From Paralichthys olivaceus (Eukaryota; Chordata; Actinopteri; Pleuronectiformes; Paralichthyidae): a stretch of DNA of 64,000 nt. The position numbers and the translations under genes are program-made. The notes beneath the pieces were generated by a model. It was not told the origin of the DNA. It made no database searches and worked only from the letters and a program-made list of their open reading frames with translations. Positions 10,830 through 24,400 of the stretch are shown here, piece by piece. The number at the start of each line of letters is the position of its first letter. Positions within the stretch are counted from its first letter, which is position 1. Where the stretch lies: assembly GCF_024713975.1 (NCBI RefSeq), contig NC_091102.1:18387001-18451000 (forward strand), read 5' to 3'.

Positions 10830-11961
10830 AAGGCATTTTGATTTGTTGTGTTTAACCACTACGATCACTGGATTGGCGAACAGCACACCTCACTCACCAA
10901 ACGAGCTTGATAAGGCTCAGATTCAAAAGACTGTATGTACAGAGGCTATTCTGGCAAAGCAGTTAAGAAATAAACATTGTCTTCATATAAAATCTTCACC
11001 ATTAATTATTATCAAGACTTCAGCTGGTATCATGTTATAAAAATATTTTTGTGAGCTGGAATTCCATGTATGTTAATCACATGTTTTTGGTATGAAAGTA
11101 AATCCATTTGTATTTTATCATTAGCGACTGACACAATACATCGTTGCAGGAAAAAAATCTCCTAGAATCTCTTTTTTATACAAAAAGTATTTTATATGAC
11201 TGGGTGTCTTACCTTTGCAGCAACAAGCAACATGCATCTGCACCTATCCACACCTATGTTTTCTCTTTTGTCCGTGGTTTCTTTCAGCTGAACTCACCAA
11301 ACAGGTAAATCAAAGTCTTTCAGCACAGATGACTATCACTCACTGAAATATGCACACGTAGTTACACTGACAGACACTAAATGTTGGCAATAATTAAACA
11401 GCAGCTTTTTCACAAGGGGCCTCAAGGAGTCTCTCACAGGGAAAAAAAATAAATAAGAATCATAATTCCACTGTGACACTTCAATTTCATTCAAGCCATT
11501 ATCCTCTTGTGAACAATGATCAGACGATTGAATGTTATAGAGAGGGAATGTAGAAAGAGTATACGTCTTGTATTAAACTTATCCGTGAGGTTGCACACTG
11601 CTGCGTGTCTCGCACGGAATCACAAACACTATATAACTCACTTTCTGTAGCCTCAACAAATGGATCACTGATATCCTCTGAGGAGTTCAGAGGAATATAC
11701 AGCACAAAAGTTATAGCTATACTAAACTCATGTGAGGATACAAAACAATGATACAAGTGCACATACTGTACATGTATCCACAGACGTGCTACCAAACAGA
11801 GATAATACTATATATACAGTTTATATATATATAATATTAAATCTGTTTATTATACATCGTGCTACAATGTTGCACTATGTATGTAATGAACATGCACTGT
11901 TAGCATGCTCTGTGGAGACTGTGCTTGTTTGTATGAAGTAAGTACTAATATTATGTATGTT
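10830..11961. other. Divergent intergenic region between agr and traf3ip1
   Basis: Unique AT-rich sequence with no recognisable exon. Some open frames exist on both strands but they have no splice context or family resemblance. The two gene starts are 1.7 kb apart, head to head. Confidence 0.5.
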
Positions 11962-11977
11962 ATCTATCTATCGATCG

Positions 11978-12047
<70 letters not shown>

Positions 12048-12223
12048 GTCTCTCTATCTATCTATGTATCTGTCTGCCTGTCTATTTCTCTCTCTCTCTC
12101 TCTCTATCCATCCATCCATCTCTCCCTCCCTCTATCCATCCAATCTGTCTATCTATCTATCTATCTATGTCTCCCTCTCTCTCTCTATCTATGTATCTGT
12201 CTCTCTCTCTCTCTATCTATGTA

Positions 12224-12254
<31 letters not shown>

Positions 12255-12262
12255 ATCTATCA
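11962..12262. repeat. Compound CTAT/CT microsatellite
   Basis: About 300 bp of (CTAT)n passing into (CT)n, (ATCC)n and mixed tetranucleotides. Frames read through it as Ser-Ile-Tyr-Leu repeats and are not genes. It ends about 15 bp before the first promoter element of traf3ip1. Confidence 0.95.
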
Positions 12263-12276
12263 CTACTTTGTTAGCC

Positions 12277-12290
12277 GTTGCTGTGGTCAC
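12277..12290 (+). promoter_or_regulatory. Imperfect X-box-like motif
   Basis: GTTGCTGTGGTCAC resembles the RFX-binding X-box (GTTGCC-NN-GGCAAC type) with one mismatch in the second half-site. It lies about 190 bases upstream of the traf3ip1 ATG. Confidence 0.3.
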
Positions 12291-12318
12291 AGGCAGCTCT
12301 TAGCAACCGTAAACCCTG

Positions 12319-12330
12319 TGCGCATGCGCA
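12319..12330. promoter_or_regulatory. NRF1 palindrome in the traf3ip1 promoter
   Basis: TGCGCATGCGCA is a perfect NRF1 consensus palindrome, 143 bases upstream of the ATG. NRF1 sites are typical of TATA-less CpG promoters, and no TATA box is seen here. Confidence 0.75.
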
Positions 12331-12365
12331 CTCTTCAGCACTGATGCACTGTGGGATTGCAGAGT

Positions 12366-12379
12366 ATTGACATAGCAAC
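12366..12379 (+). promoter_or_regulatory. X-box-like RFX site in the traf3ip1 promoter
   Basis: ATTGACATAGCAAC fits the RYYNYY-NN-RRNRAC X-box pattern at all but one position and ends 93 bases before the ATG, the usual distance for X-boxes of ciliary genes. RFX factors drive intraflagellar-transport genes. Binding is not shown by sequence alone. Confidence 0.55.
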
Positions 12380-12472
12380 CAGGCGCAGGAGCCGACAGAG
12401 TGTTTCATCCCGGGTGACTTTTAGCTGCCTCGTCTCTGCTCTAATCGCCCAGAGTTGTTTTCCGCCGGTGTG

Positions 12473-15400
12473 ATGAACGCGGCGGTGGTGAAAAAGACCC
12501 AGGACACGCTGGGTAAAGTCATAAAGAAGCCGCCTCTCACGGAGAAACTGCTCAGCAAGCCTCCGTTTCGATACCTGCACGACATCTTCAGTGAGGTGAG
12601 GCTAATCTCCTAATGCTACGAAGAGTTAGCCCCCCGACCTTTCCCTTGCTAACACTGGGAGCATATGTTGTCTATGTTTACATTCGTTTATAAAAGCTTA
12701 CTCCAACGGGACGTGTGCCACATAACACGGATAAACCAGCCAGTTAGCTAATACCAAAGTTAGCACGAACCAAGCTAACCAAGTAGGTTGCATTGAACTT
12801 GACTGCAACGTTAGTTCCTCCGCAGCCTTTTCAGGTTCTGTGTCGTAGCACCAATACTGTAGAACCAGAAGTCAAACCACCACGACCAGCCAAACAATGA
12901 ATTACTGACGATAACCAGCAGCACACCGTGAGCTCGTCTATTAAGTGAAAGATGTAGGTTAGCCAGTTAGCTAGCCATCTTAAAGGCGTCGTCCAGTTGC
13001 CAGGTGAGACCGGGGTGCCCCCGCACGGATGTCAACAAAGCAGTTTTGATCCACTGTGGTTAGCTTAGGAGGAAGCGACGGTGGCTGCTGCGTTGGCTAC
13101 ATGTGTCTGTTTCTCCGAACCAGTCACGTTGAGATCACAGATGCTGAGCAGCTTATCTCTGCTGTTTGATTAAGATCTTGTCTTACTAGCTGTATATAAA
13201 CAACATCGTGTTACCCTGCATTTATACTGAGTGCGGTGTTTAAAGTTGCTTTCAAAATAAGTTAAGATACACCCACATATATGATTGAACCACTCATATA
13301 TCTGAGGTTCGTCTCTGTTACTTGGGAAAGGGTTGAGAGGCTCAGTGAAGAACTCCACAGTAAAACTTCTGATTCTTAGTCAGTTATGAATTATCATCAC
13401 CCTCTCCACCTTTTTCATATTTCACTGTAGGTTCATGTTTATTTTGAATGAAGCATGTCGACACGTGTGACTCCTTTCCTCTGATGATCACTGTGTTAAC
13501 TGAATTATCATTGTAGGTAATTCAAGAATATACTGCAGATCTGTATAATTTAGGCCAACATTCATAGAATGAGCTTTTAAGTGACTAAACATGAATATCT
13601 CTTATTCAAGTTTCCTTCAATATTGGCACCATACTTACACTAATTCACCAGTAAGGTTGAATGCTACTCCGCAGAAGTTTAAATTGATGTTTATCAAGAT
13701 AACACGGTTATTGCTATCTTGCATTAAAAAAACACGAGTTCTGCACACTGGGCAATTCATTCCCCAATTTAGGACTAATTCATTTGCCACTTAATCACTG
13801 ATGCTGGCTTATGGTGGTGTACAGTATGTATTTGTAAGTTTTAGTTATATGAAACTTAATAATTTAGTGTGAAACCTTTATTTCTCAACACAGGTCATCA
13901 GGGCCACTGGTTTTATGAAAGGCTTGTATGGAGAGAATGAAATGAAGTCAGACAACGTTAAGGTAAGTTGACTATACTCACTTGGTTTTGGCCACTTGCC
14001 ACACAAAATTGATATCACTGTTAGGTAACAGTGTTCTCGTATTCTTTTGTCGCAGTTTAACGTCCCCAATCAGCAGCCTTGCGTAGGAGATCACTTGTGC
14101 ATTACATGGGACACTCTAAGGGCGCCTGTGTGTGTTTGTAACCCTACACACTGGCTGGGTAACACACTGAGTGAGAGGATCTGGCAGGACATGGCTGTGA
14201 GGGCCTGTAAAGGTGTTAGAACTCAAGTCTGCTGTTTGAGAGCTGACTCCCCATAAATACTACATACAAAGGTGCTTGGTTTGGAGGGAAAAGTCTTAGA
14301 TAAATGTTACTGTTCAAAACTAGAGGCCTTACTAGTTACTATTGATTATGACATGGTAACTCCAGTTTCCAGAAAATTTTTCTCAGTTTCGAAAAAGGCT
14401 ATAGATGATAAACAGGTAGGTTGTACATTTAGGTTGAAAGACAAATTAAACCAGCTTAATGTAAACATGCTGTACTTCAAGCTTCTTTAAGGTCATTGTT
14501 GGCTTCAGTGGAGCACACAAGCTAAAAAGTGCCTCAGGTTTTTGCAATGCACTTCAAAAAGGTTTAGCCAAAAAATATGTATGGCAAGTATTTGGTGAAA
14601 AACCATGAAGTAACTAGGAAATTCATTTTTCAATCAATCCTTTTTTGCTGAATCTTATGTCACAATTGTCAAGCCTGCAGAAATAGAACTATACTTTAGC
14701 CTCTGTGAGAGAGTGAAATGGCCCTACTTTGGAAAATAAATCCTCAGAAGATAAAAACTATATATGAAGTAACAAAGAGCACTGTTGCACCTCTACAATA
14801 ATACTGTTCTTAAAATGTATGATCTATAACTTATTATTAACATCCACTCATGATTTAAACGAATATTTTATGTTAACTTTTATTTTGATTTATTGTCCAT
14901 GCCCCTGTGTAAGAGCCTTTTGGATAGAAATGTCCTCAAGGGAACACTGCGAAGACTTACCATCTATTATAAGTGACGGGTCAAGTGGCTGCATCAGCTT
15001 CTAGTCCTTATGTTACATAGTTGGCAGGTTGTTCAGATACAGGAGGCTCATAGACGAGACACACAGCTTAGCCTGAATGTTAATGTTAATATTAATGTTA
15101 GGAGCTTATTATCCATGTTGTGGAAGAAATATCGTTGTCTTTTCCACAGTTCAGGGCAGATATCTATATAGTACAAAGCAAGCCCAACAGGGTTGGTTCC
15201 TGTTATGAATCCAGGCTTTCTGTTTCCTCCTTCCTGCTGCCTTACAAAACACCAAATGTTCATCATTGTTACCGATTGAGATTGAAGATTATACCTTAAA
15301 TTGCTGGATCTCATGTTCATAAATCTTATTGATATTTAACACTTTCATCACAAAAAGACACCTTGCAAAATATAGCTACATATATCACATAAGTAGCCTG

Positions 15401-18400
15401 GTCATAAAATGAGATCAAGTGTGCCCACAGATTGTGATTGTTGGGTCAGTCATAGTAAGAAATTTGGTGTGAGGTCAGATTGGATTAAATTGCACATATG
15501 TTGCTGTCCAGCAAATATGCACAACTATACCTGATATGTAGAATTGTAGGATGTTGGAGTAAATTGTGTTGATTGTTTGTATCTCATGGATTTTAATTAC
15601 CCTGAGCTGTGTGAAAATGACTTCCATTAGAGTTCTTACACTTTCATAGCCATATCCTCTCTTGTGTCTCTCCTGTGCACTCTTTTTATCACAACTTATT
15701 TTTATCTTCTAGGATAAAGACTCCAAGATAGCCTTCCTTCAGAAAGCCATAGATGTCGTGATGCTGGTGAGTGGCGAGGCCCTGGCAGCAAAGCCAGCAC
15801 GCATTGTGGCTGGTCACGAACCTGAGAAAACCAATGAGCTGCTGCAGGTTATCGCCAAGTGCTGCCTCAACAAGGTCTGTCTTCTCATAAGATTTAACAC
15901 ACACACACACATACACACAAACACACCCACACACAAGCTGACAATGAAATTAAAACACACATTCTCTCTCCAGTTCTTCAAACTTCAAAAAATTCACTGT
16001 GTGTTATTTTTCACATCAAAATATTATATTCCTGGCAAAACTGTGTAGATTGCCGTATTTTGATAGCATGTCATGTAGAAAACTCGTAGCAGTGTAAATG
16101 TGTTTCTGTGATGTGCAGTTAGCTCTGAAAGCTCATGAATGTGCTCATGTAACGTGTAAACAGAGTCAGATAAGGCAGCTGTGGATGTACATGCTACATG
16201 CCTGCTGATAAATCCAGTAAAAATAGGCAAAATACTGTTTGCAGAGCTTTGAAATGATATATATATAGATATAGATATAGATATATATTTCTAATTGCTG
16301 CAGAGTCGTACAATGATGCATATGCACTATTAAACTCTATTGTTGGGCCACTCATATTGTTTTCCTTAACAACACTTCAGAAGGGGAGATGCTTTCTGAC
16401 CTGACTTGCAGACATTCATCTGCATGTTACATGACTGTTCTTTTACATTGTAAAACAACCAACAGTAATTGTTACTCTTTAATATTGTCGCTGTATTAAA
16501 TGGAATTGCTTCCTTCAATAACAATGTGTAGATGCCAAGTGATGATGCAGTGAAGCGAGTACTCGGTGGAGAGAAGGTGGACTTGAAGACTAAAGCCAGC
16601 ACCTCTAGGTCCCAGGACAAGGAGAATAGGGAAGAACGTGAACGTCACGTAGATAGAGAGGTGAGAGTCATCAGCTCCACTCAAAAGCTGCTTTCAGACA
16701 TGTAATAAACTGTAGAAAATCAGTTGCTGTGGATATTCTCCAGAGTTTCTCCTGTCATCCCCCTGTATTCTCACATGGGCTCTTAATGAGCTCTTAATGA
16801 GCCCATGTGAGAATACAGAATGAAAAAAATATCAGGATGAAATCTGTCATGTATCTTTCATACATGTAGAAGCCACTGACAAACATGTCAGCTTCGGAAG
16901 ACAATGAGATTTGAGAGGGCCGACCAGTGAAGATGTGCTGTAAACAAAAATACATGATCTATGTAGCGTAATGTATTCATCATGTCCTGTGTCCTGCCTG
17001 CTGCACCACCCTCACCTCAACTCTCTGTGTTGTTGTGAACCCATCTGAGCAGAGAATTTCCTGCTGTGATTTTCATATGTGAAAGGCAATCTCCAGAGAA
17101 AATTGTGCATGCCTGAAAACAGCTCAAGTGTGGCATGTCAACATAATGCTCAGTCATACGTATGGCCTGATATGTATTTTCAATGTTAACATTTGCTAGC
17201 TGCAGACTTGTTTTAAAAACAAACTAATACAGTCTGTCCAGCATGTGGCCTTGATTAACAATAAATCCTCACCCAATATTTTGATATCATTTATTTCAGG
17301 AAAAGAAAAAGATTTCAAAGCACAAGGGTAGCGGGGAACATAAGGACCCAGACCAGCCCAAAGAGCAGGAGAGTCAACAAAGAGATGGGGAAAAGGAGCA
17401 CCACACAGACAGGGACCGCAAACATCACCGCAGCGAACAGGAACACGGCAAAGAACGTGACAAAGACAAGAGCCGAGACCGGGAGCGAGACAAGGACAGG
17501 GACAAAGGACGAGTTAAAGACAGGGACAAGGCGAAGGACAGAGAGAGGGATCAAGAAAAGGAAAAGGAGAGGGGGAAAGAGCGAGAAAAGACAAAGGAGA
17601 GGGATTCCCATAGAGATTTGGAAAGAGACAAGGAAAAACGAAGAGACAAAGAGCGGGAGAAAGAGAGGGAACGACACAAAGAGAAGGAAGAGAACAACAA
17701 AAGTGTGAATGGCGATAACAAGGTACAGCTCTTAAATCCACACATATTTTACATGTTGGCAATATAAGAGATTATTTACATTTAATGTGTTGTTTGTGCT
17801 TAGGCTAGAGAATCAGAGGAAACAACGAGCCCAGAAGAGCCCAGCAAAACAGCCAAACCCGTACCAGCTGTAAGTTCTTACCTCTGCCCTGAAGTACACA
17901 CTTTTACATTTACACTTTATATGATGACATTGAGATTTGATTTGGTTTTCTCCTCTCAAATCATGCTATGAATTCTGTATGTAAATAAAGAATTAAGAAT
18001 CAGAGTCAGTCTTAGAATTTATGTTTACATCGTTGAAAACAAAAAAAATTATATTCTAATGTAGTGCCTTTTGTTCATCCAAGGAGCCAACCCCAGCTGA
18101 AGAGGTATTTAATCCTGCAGAAACAATCAATAGAAAATTAGACTTGCATACTTGTAGTCATTTAGTGTTAAAATGCCTTGGGGTGGCTGGTTGCTTGGTC
18201 TAGTGCTAATATGGGCTTTAGTACATAAGACAAGAGGTGTTGTTCCCTCTCACTAACTGTGTAATGAATAAGTGTCACGTAGATAACGCTGTGTTCTTTG
18301 CTGTGTACAGCCTGCAGAAGTTGAAAACCAGGTAAGAGCTAACTCTATTTCAATGGTTCAATAACACTTCTCTTTTCAGGAAATTATGCATGAAGCAACT

Positions 18401-21400
18401 AGTTTGACTCCAGCCAGCACTCTGTCAGACCTATTAATAACTATAAATGATGTGAAGCGCCCTGTGTGTTTTAGCTCAACAAGTCGGCAGTACAATATCT
18501 GACTTCACTAACTTGTTCTTTCAGGCGTTTTTGGGCAATATTGGTTAGGTAGCATAGAGCAATGCTTTAGTATTAAGTTAAATATAAATCCAGTGTGTTT
18601 CATACATGGAGATTATGATATGCTGTGTGTGTAAAAAGTATAGGTTTGATATTGATAATATTAATTGATAAAAAATAGCATTCCTATATATTGTAATTAC
18701 AACATATAGCTCCATTTCCAGCTTTATGTTGTTACTGTTTTGTGATGGTTTAGTATTCTGTTTATTTTTCTACAATATACTTTTGCTCTGGAGCACCTGT
18801 CTGCCTAACTCTATTTCAGTTCAATTTCGGTATTTATTTGATTGAGGTCTCTGCAGATGGTTTAATTTCAGGTGTTAAGGCTTTCAGTGCTTCCAGTCCC
18901 TTCTCTGTGCCTCAGTCCAGCCACATTCTGTCATTTTCTTTTCTCTTTTGTTTTCCCTGCTAGAATGTTGCTACGTGCTGCAACCTGACTTTGCTCTTCT
19001 TTCTTTACAACTTTTAATCTTTGCAAATTTTGCCTAAAAGCACTATGGCATACCTCAGTGTACCTTCAACGTAACTAAAGAAAATGATGAGTGATCATAT
19101 TAAGTGTAATAGAGAAGACGTGTGTCCTTACTCTTATTATTCTCAAGTTGTGTCTTTCTCTTGCTTGTCTTTGGTCCTCTTAGTCCAACAGTCCAACAAG
19201 AATACCCCGGCCTTCATCTGCTAAAGGGCAGAGGCGGAGACCTAAAATTGGAGATCAAGGTAACCTCCCAAACTCAAACTTGCACCCTATTTTTATCCCC
19301 TACAGCAACATGGTATATCTCACTTACTTAATAGAGATGTTTAATATAATGACTCCTCTTTAATTGCTGACAGAAATAAATTATAGTACAAAAGTTTTTG
19401 TTGCAAATAGATTTTTTTACTCTTCATTTCTTTAATAAAACACTAACTATTTCACTCAGAGGGAGTGACTCATGGTGACGCAATACAAATTTTAAGTATC
19501 GGAAACAAAGAAAGGCAATATAATAAAGAAGCATTTTACACTTCCTACAAATACGACAGGGATATACAACCTTTTAATTCACCTGTATTTCATACTACAC
19601 ACAGCATAATTACAGAGCACTCTAACTTTCATTGTTGTATCTTAATGGACTCCTTGTTTTTCTCTTTGTTGTCAACAGATGAATCTGACAGTGAGGGAGG
19701 TAAGTGTTCGCTGTCTGTCTCTCCCAGCTACATGCAAACATGAGCAAATAAAGGTTTTTCATCATCTACTCAAGAATGTGTACTGGTTAACTCTGTGCAC
19801 TTGATCAAAATGATAGGATTGTCATGGTAAACTGCAATAACCGAGGGCACTACTGGCACTGATCTATCTTATGATTAAATAAATAACCCACACAACGTTT
19901 TGTAATGACTTCTAATCAACTGACCACAGTTATGACTTTCAGTGCCCTGAAAACCCACTATCAGCTTTGTTAGCTACCTAATCTGATCTGGTATAATCTA
20001 AAAGAAACCATCAAAGAAATGTTTTCCTTAAAAAGTCAGAACTCTCGGTTTGTAGAAATTCTATAAAATTCAGCGTTAAGTCCAAATGGATAAAAAAAAA
20101 TTATAATTCCATTAATCAGGCTTCATCTCATTCAGAATTCTGGAGAGAAATAAGCACATTTTGCCAACTTAAAAAAAACAAGAGGAACCACAACAGAGTT
20201 CACAACAGAGCGAATGACAGAAACAAGGGAAGGTCAGGGTAAGATACACAGCACGACAGGTAGCAGCTGTTCATTAGAGCGACTTCTCTAAGAGCAACTG
20301 AAAGCTAATGAAAAAATAACTGAGAAAACTTTACAATAATTTATTCATTACCTGCTCAGATGTTAGAGTTACTTGAGACCAGGCTAAAAAACATCTCTTC
20401 AAATCTGTTTCACCTCTGATGTAGACAGAAGTGAATGTGCCCCGTCTCACCAAACCCAACAGTCATTTCACATGATGCTAAGAACAGCTGTACATCATGA
20501 CATTCAGATGTGTAGTTAAAACTACTGAGAGTCAGCAAAGACAAGATCTCTCAGGGGGTTTAAGGGAGATTTCAACGCATATGAAGGACAGCACAGAATT
20601 TTGGATGAGTTGAAAGTCATTGCAGAGAAGTGAAGAACTTTTTGTTGGGGGAGCTTTTTTAGAGTGGTAGCATTTAAGACAAAGAAAAAGGAAATTGTTG
20701 CGAGGGTGTGCACTGAAGTATCAGTATTCACTATGCTATGATTAGATTTAATCCTTGCTATTCTATACTGAGCTGTGACTGTTTCCTTGTATAGACGGAG
20801 ATGCTCAGTTAACCCAGAGACCTGTTCCTCAGGAAAATGGAGACGCTGCAGGCTCCTCTGTGCCATCTGACACAGCTTCCAGGTCTGTACAGTCGTCAAC
20901 ACCTTCAATCACATAGCAAACTGTTCGCTGAGGTTGTTGCAATTGTTGTACGGAGCAGAGGTAGTGAGGGCACAAATGCAAACATGCAGGCAGGTGCTTT
21001 TAAAGTGAGGTTAGTAGAAGGTGATAATAACACAAATTTGCAGATAGGTTCCAGGAACTGGCTAAACATCAGTTCAAAAAGAACATGGAGAACTGGACCA
21101 TTTGGCATGTGACTCTGGGGAAAAGGGCTCGTATTTATGCAGGAGAGGTAATGAGGGTAATTGGAATACATGTGAAGTTGAACAGAGATATAGGAAAGGA
21201 GACGTGATTGAAACAGGGAAGAAAGATAAGGCCATCTGGTGCCGTCAGTCATGCTGCTGTGATGCGTCAGTCATGCTGTTTCAACTAATTATAGTAATCA
21301 AGTAATTTAAGAGGGTTTAATTAGAGTATTATTTGATTTCATTCTTATACATTGCTTTATTTATTTTTTTCGTTATTGAAAATTGTTTTTGCTTTGCTTT

Positions 21401-24400
21401 TGAAACAAATCCAGGATCAATTCCAGTAGATTTCACAGTTGAATAATTGACCTTAATTTGGATAATTGTGAATGTTCTGTTCTGTTGTTTTTTGGGGCAG
21501 CTGTGTTATTCCAGTTTTACTGTTTTAATACTGTGAAGGTTTATTGTTCTAAGTAATCTTCCAAAGATTGTTATCCCCAAATCAGAAGAACTCAGTGGAG
21601 CTGTCGTATAAGGAGACATGTGGCAAATCTCACAGAAAATGTGTCTTGTAAAAGCCACCTTGTTAAACGAAACAAAAACTTCTTGTTTATATGCTGACAT
21701 GTTTACTTTTAAAATTGTTAGTTGAAGAGTTTAACAATGTGTACAATCCTTTAATCCTGCAACAACAGACGAATAGCACGGCCCAGCAGTGCTCGCCCAG
21801 CACCTCCTCGAGTCAGGAGACAGGAAAGTCACCCTGATGTGACCTCAGCTGAGAGGTGACTTTACTACACACACTCACTAATGTCATAATTATATTTTTT
21901 ACTGGAAAAGACGAATGCCCCCTCTTCTTTGTGAATACATTCACAGTTTGAATACAGGTCCTGTTCCTGCCATTGGGACAGATTTATCACTAAAGCAGCC
22001 TTCAGACATGCACTTAACTCTGGAGACACTTTCTCTGAAGGAGGTGCGTGTGTGAAAGCAAATGTCTAAGTGAAAGCCTCCGTATTTTCTGTGGACTTAC
22101 TACACCCCCATGTATCAAGTTTGCAGAAAATCGGGAGAATCCAATGTGTGAACACAGCAGGAGTTGGGTTGACTGCGAGCAATTGGGGGGGTCGATTACG
22201 CCTCTAACACCTGACAGACGCAAAAATGAAAAAAAGAAAACAGATATCTCTGGGGGGAAAAGGGGTGTCATACATGCAGACGACATCCATAAAGATGTCT
22301 TGAGAGTTTGTGGTGATGAGAGCTGACAACGGTGTGTTGTAAAGAAAATCGCGTGATCTCCGAAGCAGAATTATTACATTACTTCCTGCCTCTGTCTGCT
22401 GCACCCGGCTGCACCACCTCTCACATGAAGAATGCAGTGGATTTGTTGCTGTGATGAACGTGTCTGTGCAGAGATTGTTAAACCAAATAGAGTCAACAAC
22501 TGGGTGTGATGTCTAATAATGGAACAGGTGGAGCAAGTCTAACCAGTGACATGTGTCTCCCATACAGTCCATACCTCATACTTCATTAAGAAATAAGTGA
22601 TGCTCTTTGTCTTTCTTCCAGACTGTCCAGTGCCAAGCCTTCAGCACCTGTCATCATGGATGGGAAGAAGCTCTCTGAGGATGAGGAGGATGAAGATGAA
22701 CAATTTGTCGTTGAGGAGGTGGTCCCTCCACCCTTAAACGCTACTGAGATGGAGGTGGTGAGTAACTTGAAAAGGAATTTCTTTTAATATTGAGGAGAAA
22801 CAATAATCTGGGACTTATTTACCCTTTTATTTTCTATTACAGGATCCTACGCAGGAACTAGACAGTGAAGAGAAACACGGTACGATCAAATTTCCTTTTA
22901 GCTCCCACATTTTGAAAGGAGCATTGATGCCCTCTGATTTCTCTCCCACCTGTGGTTTGAGGAAATACATCTTTCACATCTCCTCTCATTGTTTCTGTCG
23001 TTCTAGGTGGTCTTGTGAAAAAGATAATCGAGACCAAGAAAGACTATGAATTGTCACCATCCTCCCCCAAATCTAAAGAGCAGGTATGTGCTGTTATAGT
23101 AGTGGTTTTACCTCATCTCCACAAGAGGGCAGTATTAGTCTAGTTCTGTTGTGTTCCTCCCTCCCAATCAGTTCTCCCAACCACTCGTTCCAGAAAGTTA
23201 GGGTTTGCATTCTGATCATAGTAAAATGCCCACTGCAGCACTGGTTATTATCAACAGAAAGATACAAATAAATGGAGTGTAGAGGTGTAATTGCACTGAC
23301 TTGAAATCACAAAAAAATATTCCCCTTCACTGAAGCTGAAGGGCTGATAACCAGCCAAGCAAGTATGGCCCCTCACAGACCACACACTACTGATACACAC
23401 ATCAAGATGTCTGGCACAAAATGAGCTTGTTTTCTGGGTTTGCTCAATATCATAGGTATGCTATGTTGCGTGAGAGTTTTTCTTCTCTGCTCTGTATAGT
23501 GTGAGGATATCTGCCATCTTAGCAGGGAACTTAAGAACAATCCTGTAGACTGTTGTGGACTACTGAAAACTGTTGCTGCACAACCATCTTTTTCTGTCTT
23601 TCATATTTTCCGTCTTGCCATATATGTCTTTGATTAAAAGGAGTCAGGGGTCAGGTGTTCTAGTAAGACTTTCCTTCTCGTCTCCTCTCGCTTCATGTTA
23701 GACATGATAAACAGGCTTTTTTAAGGTGACACATTGCCGCGGCTCTTGTGTTTCCCTTTGTCAGCTTATTTATCAGCCAGAAAGCCGTGCTCCTTCATCG
23801 TTATTTAGAGTGTGAATCAGTGTGAAACTTACAGTTTGGTCTGTCGTCCATGGTGTGAGGTGGTGTACACTGTCTGCTTTGGGTGGTCCTCTCCACTGAA
23901 GCATACTCTCCCTGCATCCCTTCCTAGCTGACCACCCTGACTCTAATGGATGCACTGTTTTGGACTGTCACTCATGCACAAAGGCCCCTGATCCATCCCC
24001 TCCCAACTGTGGCCTCAGACATCATCCCTCATAACTCACACCTGACATTGTCTCAGTCTGGCCACTAGTTAGCTAAAATAGCTTGGCAGTAATTTTTAGG
24101 CCTTAGATTTGACCAGCTTTACATGCATGTGTTAAATATAGCTCTAACATTCGGCACACATACATGGTCCAACCCAACATGCATACGTTGACACACACCA
24201 GAAAAATACCCTTCTTTGTGCAACATGATCGTAGCCTTGTAGAGTTTATTCTAATTTTCTTAATGCAGCCTCCTCAGCTTTCAGCGGTTCCAAACCTTCA
24301 TTCCAGGGTATCCTGTACGGTCTGCAGGGGCAGCTTAGAGCAGGTACATCTGCACATAGGACCAGTTCCAGTCCACCCCTCCATCATTATTGGCCTTGCC

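Noticed and set aside
11905..12303. Long open frames of Ser-Ile-Tyr-Leu repeats
   Set aside because: They are translations of the CTAT/CT microsatellite.
17315..17762. Minus-strand frames rich in Phe/Leu/Ser, including one of 120 codons
   Set aside because: They are antisense shadows of the Lys/Glu/Arg-rich exon 5 of traf3ip1.
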